Source: Margaritifera margaritifera
Taxonomy: Eukaryota; Mollusca; Bivalvia; Unionida; Margaritiferidae
Direction: 5' to 3'
DNA: 64,000 bases
Assembly: GCA_029931535.1 (NCBI GenBank)
Contig: JAQPZY010001549.1
Location: 2,689,001-2,753,000 of the forward strand
How positions within the stretch are numbered: position 1 is the first letter of the stretch; the number at the start of each line of letters is the position of its first letter. The notes under the pieces are model-generated. The model saw only the letters and a list, made by a program, of their open reading frames with translations. It did no database searches and was not told the origin of the DNA. Shown piece by piece: positions 34,899 to 47,112 of this stretch. The position numbers and the translations under genes were made by a program.

Positions 34899-37800
34899 TC
34901 AGTATCGGTTAAATGTGCTGACCTTAAGATTGAACTTGGAGTTGAGAGAGGGTCTCTCACTCGGTTGCTGTGTTGAATTATTCATCGTCTTTCTCGGTCT
35001 GTGTTTGTATTCGCAATGAAGTGTCGTCTTTGGAACTTCCCTTTTTTCACACTGGACCTCAGAGTGTCCGTACGGTAAAGTGTTGTGGTCTGGAAGTAGC
35101 ACTCCTTTCTGTTAGGCAATTTGATAGACGTTTTCTAAAGGTAGACTGACAATTTAGTGCTTTTGCAAACGTACAATTTTATGAGGATCTAATGTTTTCA
35201 CACGAAAGTCTTGATCTTGTTCGGACTGTAATGCTTCTTTCAAGACATCAAAGTTCACCACTTGACTCGATCGAAAGTTTAGTGTCAGTCCTTTGCATTT
35301 GGTATGCAGTTGTTCCTGTCGGTCTCTGTATTGGTATCAGTAATTTAAGGGCCACCGCTTGCAAACCTGACAATAGTATCTTCTGGGTATACGCCCGTCC
35401 ATGCGCCTAAACGATCCCCTTCAATTGTTGGGTGTTTGCTATGAGGGCGATGAATCTACATACAATTGTCAGTGTCAAAGTACAGAACTGGATCTCCTAA
35501 AAGTTATAATGTATCATACAATTTTAAACGAGCATTGGCTTTCATGTATGCTTCAATTATGACATTGCCAAAGGCGTCGGGTGGGGGGTGGGGTGGACTC
35601 TGTCGCTTCATCGAAATTCACCAACATCAAATCTTCACGGAGGATTGCTACGTGTTTCATCAGTTCTCCTTTGTCGTCCACTAGTTGAAAGTAGTGGCTT
35701 GGATCTGTCAAGTATTCCGTCTTGGATAATATCGGACGTTGCGCAAATTTTCCCCACAAACAGTTTGACATGATTTTGGCAAACAATCGTCTTCATTCGT
35801 TCTTTTCCACGTGTTCCAAAGTAATGCCTTGTAAGTTGCGGTAATGTACTTTGAATATGTCTTTGTCTTCTGGCGTCTGACACAAAGATGGATAGCCACT
35901 AACTTCTTGTTTCAGTCTGATAAATTCGTTGACGTAGCCTGAGCAAATCCATGGACTCGAATCGTCGTCCTTACGGTACTGTAGAAAAGTGCCAAATTTT
36001 GTATACTTTTAACAAGAGGTATCCACGATCCAGAGCATAAAACAAAATCGACACTCTCCCACATTATTTTGAAAGCGCGTTCTGTATCCTTGTAGCAACA
36101 AGGTTGGTCTAGATTACATGTTTCAGCACACTTAAAGCATAAAGGAAACATCAGTTTTCCTTGGCAATGTGGGTTGAGGTAAGACTTTGCATTTAATCAA
36201 TCCTTCGTATTGACGAATGTGTTCCACGTCAATGTGTTCTGTTAACATTTCAGTGTGACCGGTAGGAATTTGAACATATATGCTCACCCAAGGATACAAA
36301 AAAGACACTTCGATGTATTTAATTATTTATCCTTGACATTCGACTGAGTCGTACAGCAAGCCTGTCGCATTGCTTCGTCCTCCAAACAAACTGTCGGTGG
36401 ATTCAAAGGCTCCATGTCTACTAACTTTCGGCAATGCGTCCAAATTCTGAATCGGTTTTGAAACGTCGATCGTAATCTTCCTCCCACATTTCTATCACTT
36501 GGTATCCTTCTCTTTCTAACCTCAGGCGTCGTTGCTATGTTTGCTACGTACAATTCTTCCGTGGTGAACTCTTTGAAAGGACTTTGCAGGTTTCGTTGAG
36601 GAAAACACGTAGGGTATCCGTGAAATAAACATCAATGGAATTCGTACACGATCTGGAGGTTTTCTAAATCCCAGCCATCCACAGAAAGACTTCCAAATTT
36701 CTTTTCTCCACTGTTTCTAGCATGTTGTAACCATTTGTCTTCACTTTCACACAAATAATGCAGCCAGTGCAAAGCTTTGGAGGAGTATCGACGGCTGCCC
36801 GAGAGATAGGATTGAGGGGATATGATGGTTAGACTAATGCACACGCTTTAGCGATGGTACAACCTTCCTTCAAAGGATCGATACCTCCGTGATCCAGAAA
36901 TGATTATCGAAACTTTCCACAGCAACGGCGTAAAATGTCCACATCCGACCGGCAATATTTAAACATTTCTTCTTGAAAGTCAAACCGGTTTGAAGAGTGA
37001 GCTTGGTACCAAGCGTAGAATGCTTCTCGTTGTTCTGTGAGCATATCGTCAGGGTCGTAATAGCGAACGTCCGGCAAATGCGACAGCACAACGTGTTGAT
37101 TATCTTCGGTATTTAAAAAGTGTGGAGAAAAAAAAACTTTTGCCATTTATATCATTCCAAACGTTTTCGGCATTTTACTCAAAGGCATGGCCAAATAACT
37201 CATGGAATCTTTAAACTCCACTTATCCCACTTTTATGTAGATGAGTCTGGCTCCGTTCATGGTGACTGTGGGACATTCAGTGCCTTCTTCTGAAAAATAT
37301 TTCAAAGAAATTGCCCGTCGTATCCCGATAAATTGCTAGCCATGACTGTAGCATCTCGATGGCAGTCCCCGTAACGCTGGATTTCCTTTTCGTTCCAAGT
37401 CTCGTCTCTGGGGTCTAAAATCCATTCGGCAAAATCGGGAAGAGTACGGGGTCATCGGAAGATTTTGTCACGTCCTCCTGGAATCTTACTACAATTGGGA
37501 CAATGACAAATTATAGATTCTTGTATGCACTTCTCACAAGCCCGATGAGCTACGCAGAAATTAGGGACGTGAATGCCAGTCGCTTGCGTACATTCAAAGT
37601 CAAACAGATAAAATCAACTTATTTCTTTTTGATTTTGTGTTGGTCTTCCTTGAAACCTTCCTCCAGTTCATTCTCATATTTTTGAATGTAGCATTGATGT
37701 TCAAAGCCCACGATTTGGTCCCAAAAACGGCATATTTTCTTTCCGGGACAAACGTGATACTTTTGGTTATTCGTTCGAATAAGATGTCCACAAGTGGAGC

Positions 37801-38598
37801 ACAATCTCAATAAGTCGCAAGCACTTTTCTGTTGGTTAACTTGTTTCATGCGATGTTGTTCGTAACAAGTGGGGCTGAAAAAGGTTGGCTTGCAAGTTGA
37901 GCAATGAATTTGTTCTTTTCCTTCCGGAATGCTTGGTTTGGAAGCTAAACAGCCCCGACATCTTTCTCTGCAATAAATGTGTTGGTCGAGAGTGGTAAAT
38001 CCTTAGTCACATGTGTCGCAGCAGTAAGTGTTTCCAAGAAACCCTGTGATACTAGTAATGGCATCTAAATGCTCTTGATGATGATACACATGCATGTATT
38101 TTTCGTCTGGGAAATCGGGTCCTCTAAACAAGAGAGCTCCGTGAACCACTTGAAGGTATACTGTCAACGTATAACAGGTCAAGACGTCTTGAAGTTTTTG
38201 CATTTCAGGAATGCCACACACCGTCTTTTTGGAAATGCCTGCTTGCTTCAAAAGGAGTTCTTTTTCGCATCGTTGTTGTGGCCTGGCCGATCATCTAATG
38301 TTCATCCAGGCTCTTGAACTCTTTAAATTTCACCGTGTAGGTGTAAGCCGTGGTTCTAAAATTTTCTAGAAGTTAGTTTTTGCTTATCTCGAATGTGAAA
38401 ATATTCTTCGTGAGCTACTGAACGACTTTCCTTTTTGGTGATTCTGGAATCTCTCAGTTTTATGGCAGAGGAGGTAGAGGGTATTGATTCAGGCTCATTC
38501 ATGTCATCTTCGAAATCACTAGCATGCATTTGGTTTAACGTATGAGGTGACACCGAAAGTAGTCGCCGCCTCTTGGTTTTCTGGTTTCTTTTTAGCAA
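34899..38598 (-). pseudogene. polB: Polinton protein-primed DNA polymerase B, decayed
   Basis: Reading from 38,598: a Lys/Ser-rich leader; YTYTVKFKEF; HVYHHQEHLDAITSITGFLG with Cys pair CDTC (38,003-38,120); a second Cys-rich segment (37,690-37,850); Exo I FDFECTQATGIHVP (about 37,560-37,605); PDVRYYDPDDML and FDFQEEMFKYCRSDVDILRR (36,925-37,080), the Exo III-like region; YSSKALHWLHYL; motif A region VSFLYPW near 36,288-36,314, with Glu where Asp is expected; CFKCAETC; NCLWGKFAQR (motif B, 35,730-35,770); motif C YFDTDN at about 35,464-35,487; FASGGP; and a terminal LLPDHNTLPYG. The domain order and length (~1,200 codons) fit Polinton PolB. There are many stops and frame changes. Confidence 0.85.
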
Positions 38599-38654
38599 AG
38601 TGTGATCGTTTCCTCTTGATTGAAATATGTGATTTGACTAAGTTTTACACGCAC

Positions 38655-38680
38655 TTCCTCCCTATATATAGAGAGAGCTT
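38655..38680. promoter_or_regulatory. TATA-like element between divergent Polinton genes
   Basis: A CCCTATATATAGAG box lies in the ~130 bases between the start of PolB (minus) and the start of the zinc-knuckle gene (plus). It is nearly palindromic, so it could serve either direction. The location at a divergent gene pair supports a promoter; nothing else was tested. Confidence 0.4.
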
Positions 38681-38729
38681 CTCACCTTAAGAATATATAA
38701 TTTATTCAGCTTTCAGACTGTGGAGAAGA

Positions 38730-39148
38730 AGAAAACGGAATAGTCAAAACAGACCGCCCTTCTCGTCAGAGCTTTACAGACATCTATTCGAAAGTATACT
38801 TCCAGCAAGACTACGGACTACTCCTCCCGAGATAAAAGTCAAGATACCTGCTATGTCTGCCAGGAAAAAGGAGACTGGGCTCGGCTCCAGAATGTCCACA
38901 ACGTCAAAGCAAAGGAAAGACTGGAGAAAAGAGAGGAAAGTAAAGATACCTGTTATCATTGTCAGGAAAAAAAAACATTGGTCTTCACAGTGTCATAAAA
39001 AAACAGAACAAGCAGGAGGAGAAGCGGAAGGAGGATCGTTCTTCATAAACAGAAGAAGAACACATTCTCGTCAAGAAATGCAAGAAGGCAAGACAACTAC
39101 AAGAAACAGTAGAAGAGGAAGAAATTTTAAAAAATTAGACAGACACTA
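38730..39148 (+). pseudogene. Polinton zinc-knuckle protein, element 1
   Basis: One + frame reads SSRDKSQDTCYVCQEKGDWA, a Lys/Glu-rich linker, then KDTCYHCQEKK; after a poly(A) slip the next frame gives HWSSQCHKK, so the second knuckle follows the C-x2-C-x4-H-x4-C pattern across a frameshift. The first knuckle has Asp in place of His and a small frame problem at its last Cys. The C-terminal end is Arg/Lys/Gln-rich. The gene matches the one at 15,590-15,910 and lies opposite to PolB in both elements. Zinc knuckles of this type bind single-stranded nucleic acid in retroviral Gag proteins; the role in a Polinton is unknown. Confidence 0.6.
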
Positions 39149-39336
39149 AAAGGTGGAATTTTCATTTTGATTCAAAGGAGAATATACCAAAGAAAGAAAA
39201 ACACGTAAGTGACTCTTTGTCTTGATTTTTATAGTATGGATATGATACTTGCACACACTCACACACGCATACATGATATAGTGGGAAAGGGATTTAAGTT
39301 TTCTTGATTTGGCAATCATTGAGTAGTATCTCTTTT

Positions 39337-40060
39337 CTAAGAGATATAGGTTGCACTGAAAAGGACCGTTGGCGTTTTTTTAAAAAAAACGTATGGACTT
39401 GACATCATCAGCTTTAACTGTCTTATTCCCTTTCCACGACCAAGTCCTACTATTCCGACCGCCGATGCTGCTTTGGTAGTGGTAGTAGTACCTGCTAATG
39501 CTGGTGCTGGCACGTCTGTGGCGGTAAGAGTGGATGTAGTGATGGAAGGTTTTGAAATCTTAGCACGTGAAGGCCTCTTTCTCTTGGGTTGAACTAAAGA
39601 AGTCTGATACATTTGTCTCAGATACTTTCACTCCGCCAAAATCTCTTGTAGTACACACCGCGTTTTGTTTTCACTCCCTTCCTTCTGGCTTTCACAATTC
39701 AAAGTTTTCCTGTTCACTTCTTCTTTTCGTTTTCTCTTTTCCTCTTCTTGCTGTTGTTGAATAAATGCTTCTTCTGCTTCTTTCTGTCGCTGAAAACAAT
39801 TCTCCAATTCTTCCTTATGTCTCTTTCTGAAATCATCCACTAATGGTAACGATGGAGCAGGAGGTAAAGATTGTACTACAGTCGCAGGCTAACATTCTTG
39901 CAGAGACGACAGAAAATCAGCCAAAGCTAAATTAAAATCATCCTCTTCTGGAAGAAGAATACTGGTTACAACTGCATTAGTACTCGTAGTCATCGCACTA
40001 TCACTCCGAGTACACACGGTCTCTGCAGCAGGCGCACCCCAATACATTGTCTTCATTATT
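39337..40060 (-). pseudogene. Polinton coiled-coil protein, element 1
   Basis: From about 40,060 the minus strand gives MKTMYWGAPAAETVCT, EEDDFNLALADFLSSL, a stop, PPAPSLPLVDDFRKRHKEEL, a Glu/Gln/Lys coiled coil (QRQKEAEEAFIQQQQEEE), SQKEGSENKT, then after a frame change a basic segment (PKRKRPSRAKISKP), a Thr/Ala-rich run and a C terminus with SPYVFFKKTPTVLF. The same series occurs at 14,728-15,300. It shows no similarity to the core Polinton genes that I know. Position near the element end and conservation in two copies suggest an element-specific DNA-binding or virion protein. Confidence 0.55.
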
Positions 40061-40119
40061 TCAGCCAAAGGTATAGTAATCTGTTGTTGATAATCTTGTA
40101 TTGTTTCTCGTTAAGCCTT

Positions 40120-41530
40120 TTTTGACAGAAAACTTGAGTTTGGTTTTCCTTTTCGTCATTTCTAATATTGTGCTAGGTGAAGTATCCACCCACTTATTAG
40201 TATTAGTCGAATTAAAAAAGGTTGATAATATCATTACACAGACACCCTTGTATCAGGATTCTTCTCTTACTGTGTTGTATTATGGACTGACGGCTTTAAA
40301 TTACCGAATAGTTATTTACATGCTGTTGTAACGATTGAGTACATGATGCAATTTATATATACATACACATACTTTGCATGATTGCTAGTAGACTTATGTA
40401 TATGTTCCGGACTTTCTTGCACTTAACGCAGCTCCTGTAGATTGTCAAGCCTCTACTGCATATCTATATGCAGATGACAATGTGAAACAATATTGCGAGT
40501 TTTAAAAATGTTTTGGAAGAAGATGAAGTGAGTGAAAATAGTAATTTCAGCAATATTTTCATAATGTACGTGCTCTGTACATGATATTTAGATGTGAAGT
40601 TGAAGTTCTGTATTTGGATAGTAAGAGGATATTCAAGTTAGTATAACGTGAAACAGAAAGTATTACAAAGATGATACTAAGTACAGTCATCTCATCGAAT
40701 GAGCAGTAGGTATATATTATGAAACTTCAGAAAAAAGATCCAGCTAGAATATCGATTTGTAACACTGATTTCGTATTAAAGGTAAGGTATATTTGGTTTA
40801 GTGGTTTACCTGTATTTTGTAATCTGTATTAATGCAATTTCTTTTTGAGGCAATGCAATAAAATCTAGATAGTAGGAAAAATTAATCTCATAAATCATTA
40901 CGATGGATTGAGATTTTCTTCAGACTACTGTGGCATTCATCTTTCACCATCCCGCTTGAAATGAAGTAGGTCTATTGCAGCTTTTAGTAAACAACATTAT
41001 AAATTTTAATGAGATTATGATATAATGATATAAGTTCATAATGAACTTGGCGTTTTTATTTAAGACCTTGAAATCGATAAAATTAATATTACCTTCAAAT
41101 GCATCATACATGTAAATCCTGGTTGAAATATTTTCAGCTGAAACTGAGGCATTAAAAGCAGAAATCGTGTAAGCGGTCAGGTTATAGTGACCTTGGATTT
41201 GCACCGTTTGATCTCAAAATCATCAGCTTTCTTTGTTTTCTGTCTAATTTCGTAATTTTACTTAGATTAAACCTCAAGTTATTGACTTGAAACTTAAAGA
41301 TCATGTAACATATTTTACCTTCCTGAATTTATCACTTAAATCTGTAATGACTAATCTCCATTGATCTAATCGTGGTTTCATTCTCATTCATTCTGCTTTT
41401 GACATCATCAATCTTTTGGGGTTATCTCAGTTAAGTCATTCTTTTTCTGCAATGTTGACAGTGTATTAGTGTTCGACAAATGTTTTTGTTCACTCCAGTG
41501 ATTGTTTTGGCTGAAATCATTCATCATATT
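40120..41530. other. Stretch to the right of the Polinton
   Basis: AT-rich DNA. A frame at about 40,395-40,505 (VPDFLALNAAPVDCQAS, then YLYADDN) looks coding-like but is short and unsupported. No terminal inverted repeat or integrase was recognised. Confidence 0.35.
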
Positions 41531-41534
41531 TTAA

Positions 41535-41812
41535 TCTTTCTTCGTTCTGTTTGATTTTGCTATTCAAATATCTTTGTAACAGTTCGAGTTGAGATTGTAA
41601 GGTGACATACTTTTCCAGAAATGTTTTAATGCTTTTCATGTCACTCTCCATCACGTCTATCTCCCTGTTTGTTCTCTTTAGTTTGGCTACAAATGGTGTC
41701 TAACATTAAGTAAATCATATGTTCTTTCTCGTACTGATTGCAGGACTTGAACTGACGTAAATAAGTATTTAAATTCTTTTTGAACCAATCTGAAGTTATA
41801 AACAAAAAACAA
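41535..41812 (-). pseudogene. Coiled-coil coding fragment, unknown
   Basis: On the minus strand a TTTATAACTTCAG acceptor-like site at about 41,813 is followed by an open frame (WFKKNLNTYLRQFKSC, HMIYLMLDTIC). A one-base frame change then leads into NREIDVMESDMKSIKTFLEK and LQSQLELLQRYLNSKIKQNE, ending in a stop. The second half is a clear amphipathic coiled coil. It could be a decayed host exon or a Polinton-associated gene; the family is unknown. Confidence 0.35.
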
Positions 41813-41829
41813 AAAAGAAAACACTATTC

Positions 41830-42630
41830 TCGTCAAACTGTTTCTTTACCTCTGAGAATCAATCTCAGAAAAAGCAAACGTTTAAAAAGTCAGTACTGTA
41901 TCACCTATAACCCAGGGTTGCAGAGATTTCATTCCCTTTGCAAGGTTCAGACGTGAAATAAGGTTTGATATATTATTAATATTAAGCGAAGAAATTCGCT
42001 ACATCATTGTAAAAGTTATCTGTACATGGATAGTCATAAATTCTTCAACAGGAAATACATCCGAATCTAATTAATTTTTTAATTTCATGCTATGGTTTTG
42101 CTTTATATGGCCCTGTGGTTTATTGTTGGTATTCACATGAACTGGTAAATAACTTCGGCTTAATCCGCTACTGATACATTCAGACCCAACTGTTGCCCCT
42201 AGTGCGGCGGATGTATGCACTATTTGGAAGAAGTGTGTAGTTTATGATATAAGCATGAAATTTGGTACAGAGATAGAAAACATTATATTGGACAGTATTA
42301 GATATAGAGAGACAATGTAGATCTGATCAACTTCTGGTTTGATTCAATATGTTGGATAAGACACATATTTGCATGTTTGTTTGTTTGTTTTTCTATGTTT
42401 TGTTTACTAAAAGGTGTGTTATTCTAGTCAAACTAGAAACACAATAAAGTAATAATAAAATATTACAATGAAATATAATGCAATCCGACAATTACATTTA
42501 TATAAAACAAAGTTAATCCGACTGGTATGTTAGAAGGTCAAACAAGCGTTTTGCAGCCTTTTCTACACTAAATTCGCTGGGAAAACACCTACAGTTATAT
42601 ATTTCATCAACACTGTCTTTTCCCATCTCC

Positions 42631-42663
<33 letters not shown>

Positions 42664-43590
42664 TAAGCTATCAAATATTCTTATAACCGACCAATCAAAT
42701 TAGCTGTGGGCGCAGCCTAGGTGAAGACCTCAGGGAACTTGCCGGGAACATGCACGAATTTAATTTTTATAGACATTATTCCAATGTTAGCAAATGGTAG
42801 CAACAGATATATAAATGTTTGATGAATCGATCGAGGTAAGTCATGCCTTGCCTAGAGTTTGATACTTTCTGGAACGAACGCTTGAACACAACGGGGGTAC
42901 GAAACAACTTCCTCCCTTCACATTTCCGTAATAAATACAGCCCCCTATTCTACATTCCCCCACCAATACATATGGCTTTATTTTGTGCGTGAGAAACTTA
43001 AGGAGCAATCCATACGACAAGATAAATGTATCTCCTTGGCATAATAGTATGGAAGCAAACATTCGAATTGTAGTTCACGTCCTGCCATATCTGCATTGTT
43101 GGCCTTTCGAAAGAATCGGAAAAACTGGTTGTCATGATCAGACACTCTATAGATTGTGAAGAGTGTTGTATAATTCTTCAACCACGGACATGTACCTTTA
43201 GTTGCGATGAATCTGTATTGGCTGGCCAAAAATATCGTCGAGTGGAATTTACCAGAGCATCATGGTGAAAACAATTGAAAACAATTGTTTCATCGTGTTT
43301 TTAATATTTTATTTTATCTATTTATTTATTTAATTGTTTATTTATTTATTAATTTATTTTTTTTGAGGGGGGGGGGCGCGGTTGTCTACAAAAACTTCCG
43401 CCAGAAAACTTTTTCCTCGTACAAAGTCTGATCTTTTCAAATGTCTTTAAAGTTTGTATGATGAGCATGATGCAATTCCAACTATTGAAGTAATGCCTTA
43501 GAGTGGTGCTGTCATCATAACAGTCCTAAAACCGGCTCCAGCAAAAATGTTTTATTATTATCCGTCTCAGTATTTCATTCCATTCAATTA
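41830..43590. other. Intergenic stretch with poly(T) and short frame
   Basis: A run of about 30 T at 42,633-42,662 could be the A-tail of a minus-strand retroposed sequence. Upstream of it on that strand a frame (42,978-43,229) contains TIYRVSDHDNQFFRFFRKAN, not recognised. A TTTA/TTTATT-rich tract and G-run lie at 43,310-43,380. Confidence 0.3.
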
Positions 43591-43603
43591 ATCACAGATA
43601 CAG

Positions 43604-43699
43604 CATCTTCACAGATTCAACGTTGTGTTGGAAACTTATTTGAAAAAGGCTTAATGTGTACTACGGGGGAAAAGATGGTGTATGATACCAGTATTCCAG
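43604..43699 (+). CDS. Candidate orphan exon
   Basis: A TTAATCACAG acceptor-like site is followed by an open frame (SSQIQRCVGNLFEKGLMCTT, then EKMVYDTSIP) and a CCAG|GTAAAT donor-like site. Splice signals and composition are good for an exon, but it matches none of the receptor exons and I cannot name it. A further coding-like stretch with an acceptor-like CCAG is at 44,774-44,910 (KPVSLSDILDLVQEVGYVKM). Both may belong to one unknown gene. Confidence 0.25.
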
Positions 43700-45370
43700 G
43701 TAAATGTCAAGAATGTGTTAGAGAGAATTATAATAAATCTGACCTTTTCAGATATCTAGGCAGTTTTGTTGTTTGCTGTTGTTGTTGTTTTTGCAAGTCT
43801 ACACACCGAGATTTTACTTGTAACAACAAATGGAGATGATGTATGCTGTTGTAAACCATATTTCTCTGTACCCCCATATTCACATAAAGAAGCAAAGACA
43901 CCGTGTAGTAGTATGTACGTTTGTAGTAGCGCTTTACGGCACCTCGGCGCAATAGAATATATGGTGCCAACGTAAGGTAAATGTTCGAAAATTGTAAAAA
44001 AATAAATTGCGTACGAATGACTTTTGGTATGGGGTGTATCATTAACGTTTAAACCATCTCTTCTAGGTCCTGTTGTGTTTGCGTGGGTATAAATAAATGA
44101 CGAAGGCTGTGCGCCATTATGGAGAGATATAGAGATCTTGCTGAGAATAGTTTATTGCTTGCTGCTACAAGAAAGACTGTAAATACCTTTCTTAGATGCA
44201 ATGGTGAATGTCTGTAATTATCTTGTACAATAGTATACTCAGTGACGATTGGAATTGATTGAGTTTCATTTTCAGTTCCTGCTAGTTATGCTACCACTGC
44301 TTGCAGAACGGTCATTTTGGATTGGTTCTGTAAATACCTTTTTTCGATGCACTGCAACAGATAGTAAATTCGAATATGTCTGCAGATTTAGTTGTCTAGA
44401 GGATTTCTTATTGCCTAATTGTTGTTTTAGAATATTGCGGGTTGGTTGAAGAAATCACCAGTTTCCATCACGGAAATATTTGCTGGCACAGTAGGACCAA
44501 CATTAGTTGGGAAAATTACTCTAAGATCGTCATTTCAAATAACAATTAAATTCATGACATATGGTATTACCTATACAAATGATACTCATATATACTCTTT
44601 TAGCATTTATATCACTCATTTAAAAGCACGTCCCATAAAAAATTAAAAAGCACCTTTATTTCATTACTAGAATGTGTAGGGGTAGAAACTATTTTTATTT
44701 ATATCATAAATGGAAGTATTTCTAAATATCATACAAATGCATTGAATACACTATACAGTGTTATCGTTCCAGGGACAAAACACCAACTCACAAGCCTGTC
44801 AGCCTGTCAGACATCTTGGATTTGGTACAGGAAGTTGGATATGTTAAAATGACTGGAAGTGAGAAGAATGAGCTTTCATGTACATTACATACTTACTGCA
44901 GCTATGTATGAACGGTGTACGTACAGATTGATGTCTACCGTGCATAAAATAACGTACAACTCGATATAAAAGGTATGACACTGAGTAGTCTAGACGCCAT
45001 ATTTGATCTACTTGGTAGACAAAATTGGGATTTCCTCCATATCTTGTATTGATCCTAGCTATCTATACATGTTTTCTGCAAAGTTTCACACTTGTATCGT
45101 AAAATACACAGATTTTACGCACATCCGCTTCACTACTCTTTTTTGGGTCGAGATCAACACATATATTCCTAATGGAGATAAAATATAGTTTCCCCATGCT
45201 GCTGTAATGAATAATTACACCTAAAAATGAATGCAATAGGTAATTTAATTAAATCATTTTTTTACATTGTTCATTTTTATCACGATAAAGTTGGGATCTT
45301 ATGACTAATAATAACAGCTTGCAAAAATGACATAGAATAAGAAATATGGTGTATGGCCTATCGACATAAT

Positions 45371-45566
45371 GTTGATTGATTAATTGATTGATTTTTCAAA
45401 GGCGCATCATCACGTGAAAGGTTGTTTGACGTTTAGGCGATGGGAGTAAAGTGCCCTTGTCCCAGATACACGAAGGCTGCCTATCAGGCCTTGTCTCTGT
45501 AGGATTGGAGCATCGACACCACTGCTTTTGAGGCCGGCAAGCTAAGCACTTAGCCACCGCGGTTCC
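45371..45566 (-). mobile_element. tRNA-derived SINE
   Basis: The minus strand begins at 45,566 with GGAACCGCGGTGGCTAAGTG, whose TGGCTAAGTGCTTAG fits an A box; GTCGATGCTCCAATCC stands at the B-box position but is degenerate. The body contains GGGACAAGGGCACTTTAC, the same type of element as in the SINE at 9.1-9.3 kb, and the 3' end is a TTGATTGA-type simple repeat (45,371-45,395 on the + strand). The tRNA-like head, body and simple-repeat tail identify a SINE. Confidence 0.7.
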
Positions 45567-45569
45567 ATT

Positions 45570-46771
45570 GCATATTTTAAAGATAATAAATTATATAAAG
45601 CCTCAATATCATTAAAAAGATTGAATTAAAAATTTGTGGACGATGGGTAAATGTTACGCTTAGATATACTTTTATTTGTGTGACATTAAAATAACATTTC
45701 CGAAACAAATAGTGTTTGCTTTGTATAATGCTATAATCCGCCTCTTCACTCTACACTTCCCGTTAAAATGATAAATTGTTGCCTTTCGATAATTTTTACT
45801 TATTCTCTACAACAATTATAATAACAGCTCTCTTGTGACATGGTGAATGTATTGTTTTGAACGTCTTTGTGTGATAAACATCTGGTGCATGCGTTTACTA
45901 GAGCAATTTTTCTATTGTTTAAAATAAATGTTGGTATTTTTGGTGAGTTACCATTTTTGGCTATAGTACATGTTTTACAACACGTAAATGCAATTTGTCT
46001 TCATATAACTTTGTTCGATAATACGATCATTTTCAAATGATCATTCACTGCACTTCAAAGAAAATACTACCATTTTAAAACAATTCCCGCTTACATGCAA
46101 ATTTCTCTGTCAGACAACAGTACCGTACAAGATCAATCTTTGATAATTTGCTTAACTTCTAAATTTAGTATCTTTTGTAACAAGTAAATATACATGACAC
46201 AAACATAAAATGCAAGAGAGTACTAAACCAGTGTATAACTATTATAGACTGATAGTCAGAGCATATACAATAGGTTTCCATGAAACCATCCTCAATCTTA
46301 GTGCTTATAAATTATTCGCTTAAACTAATTTAGTTCAACGCATCCATTGATTGTATATACACCTATTTAAAAAGAAAATTAATATTTTTTTTTTGTTTGT
46401 TTGTTTGTTTGTTGTTGAGTTTTTTGGGGGGAGGGGGTTTGGGGGGTTGGAAAAATCATAGTTTATTACCAAGGAAACAAATCTTAGATCACACTACAGG
46501 TAACGCCGGCAAATATAGAACGCAATGATTTGTTCTGCCTTAGCTTTGCAATGCTGTTAGTTCTGACAAATCGTCGGTGAATGAGAACACGACAGTTTTA
46601 ATATTATCCTTTGTTAATTTAATCATATTTACTTACTTCTCTCACGTCCTCTATTTCATAAAAAGTATGCACATGAAAATATATGATGGATTTGTAACGT
46701 GTGTCTCGAGGTCTATTTTAATTGTATTATTGTAACCAAACCCTTTAACGGCTTGATATATTGAACATTTG

Positions 46772-46811
<40 letters not shown>

Positions 46812-47100
46812 AGAATAACATTTCAAATGGAAAGTAAGTGAGAGTTTTCAAGCATAAGATAGGACCCTGGTCAGATTTTTATTTCATAAAGCATATCTAG
46901 ACTGGTTCCCTACTTTCTTAAATTATCACTCAGGATTTGTAAAAGTACAAAGAGATCAAGCTACCAGATTTGACCACATCCTTCTATTAAAAACATAAAT
47001 GGCATATTGTCTCTTGCCTTCATTCTCCCCACAACCGACCTTCTATTTTTTATTATTTTTGTTTTTAAGTCCACCGACTCATTTCCATTATAATGGACAC
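45570..47100. other. Intergenic stretch before receptor copy 2
   Basis: AT-rich DNA. Contains a TTTG/G-rich tract (46,388-46,450, with four G runs that could form a quadruplex) and a (CT)n run (46,777-46,808). No gene recognised. Confidence 0.5.
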
Positions 47101-47112
47101 CTCACTTTGTTT

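Larger units (their letters stand above)
28760..40110 (-). mobile_element. Polinton/Maverick element 1 (long, decayed)
   Basis: This is a gene-dense block with capsid and replication genes, almost all on the minus strand: coiled-coil gene, zinc-knuckle gene (opposite strand), PolB, BIR-domain gene, two or three unknown genes, packaging ATPase, a helical protein, a Q-rich segment, penton-like protein, GLG-motif protein and major capsid protein. Gene spacing is tight (27-41 bases where measurable), unlike host DNA around it. The set of PolB, A32/FtsK-like ATPase and double-jelly-roll capsid protein is diagnostic of Polintons and adintoviruses. Every long gene has stops or frameshifts. Integrase and adenain-type protease were not found in the block, and no terminal inverted repeats were recognised. 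Confidence 0.85.

Noticed and set aside
44249..44449. 66-codon Cys- and Phe-rich frame
   Set aside because: No exon boundaries, homologue or domain; composition typical of chance frames here.
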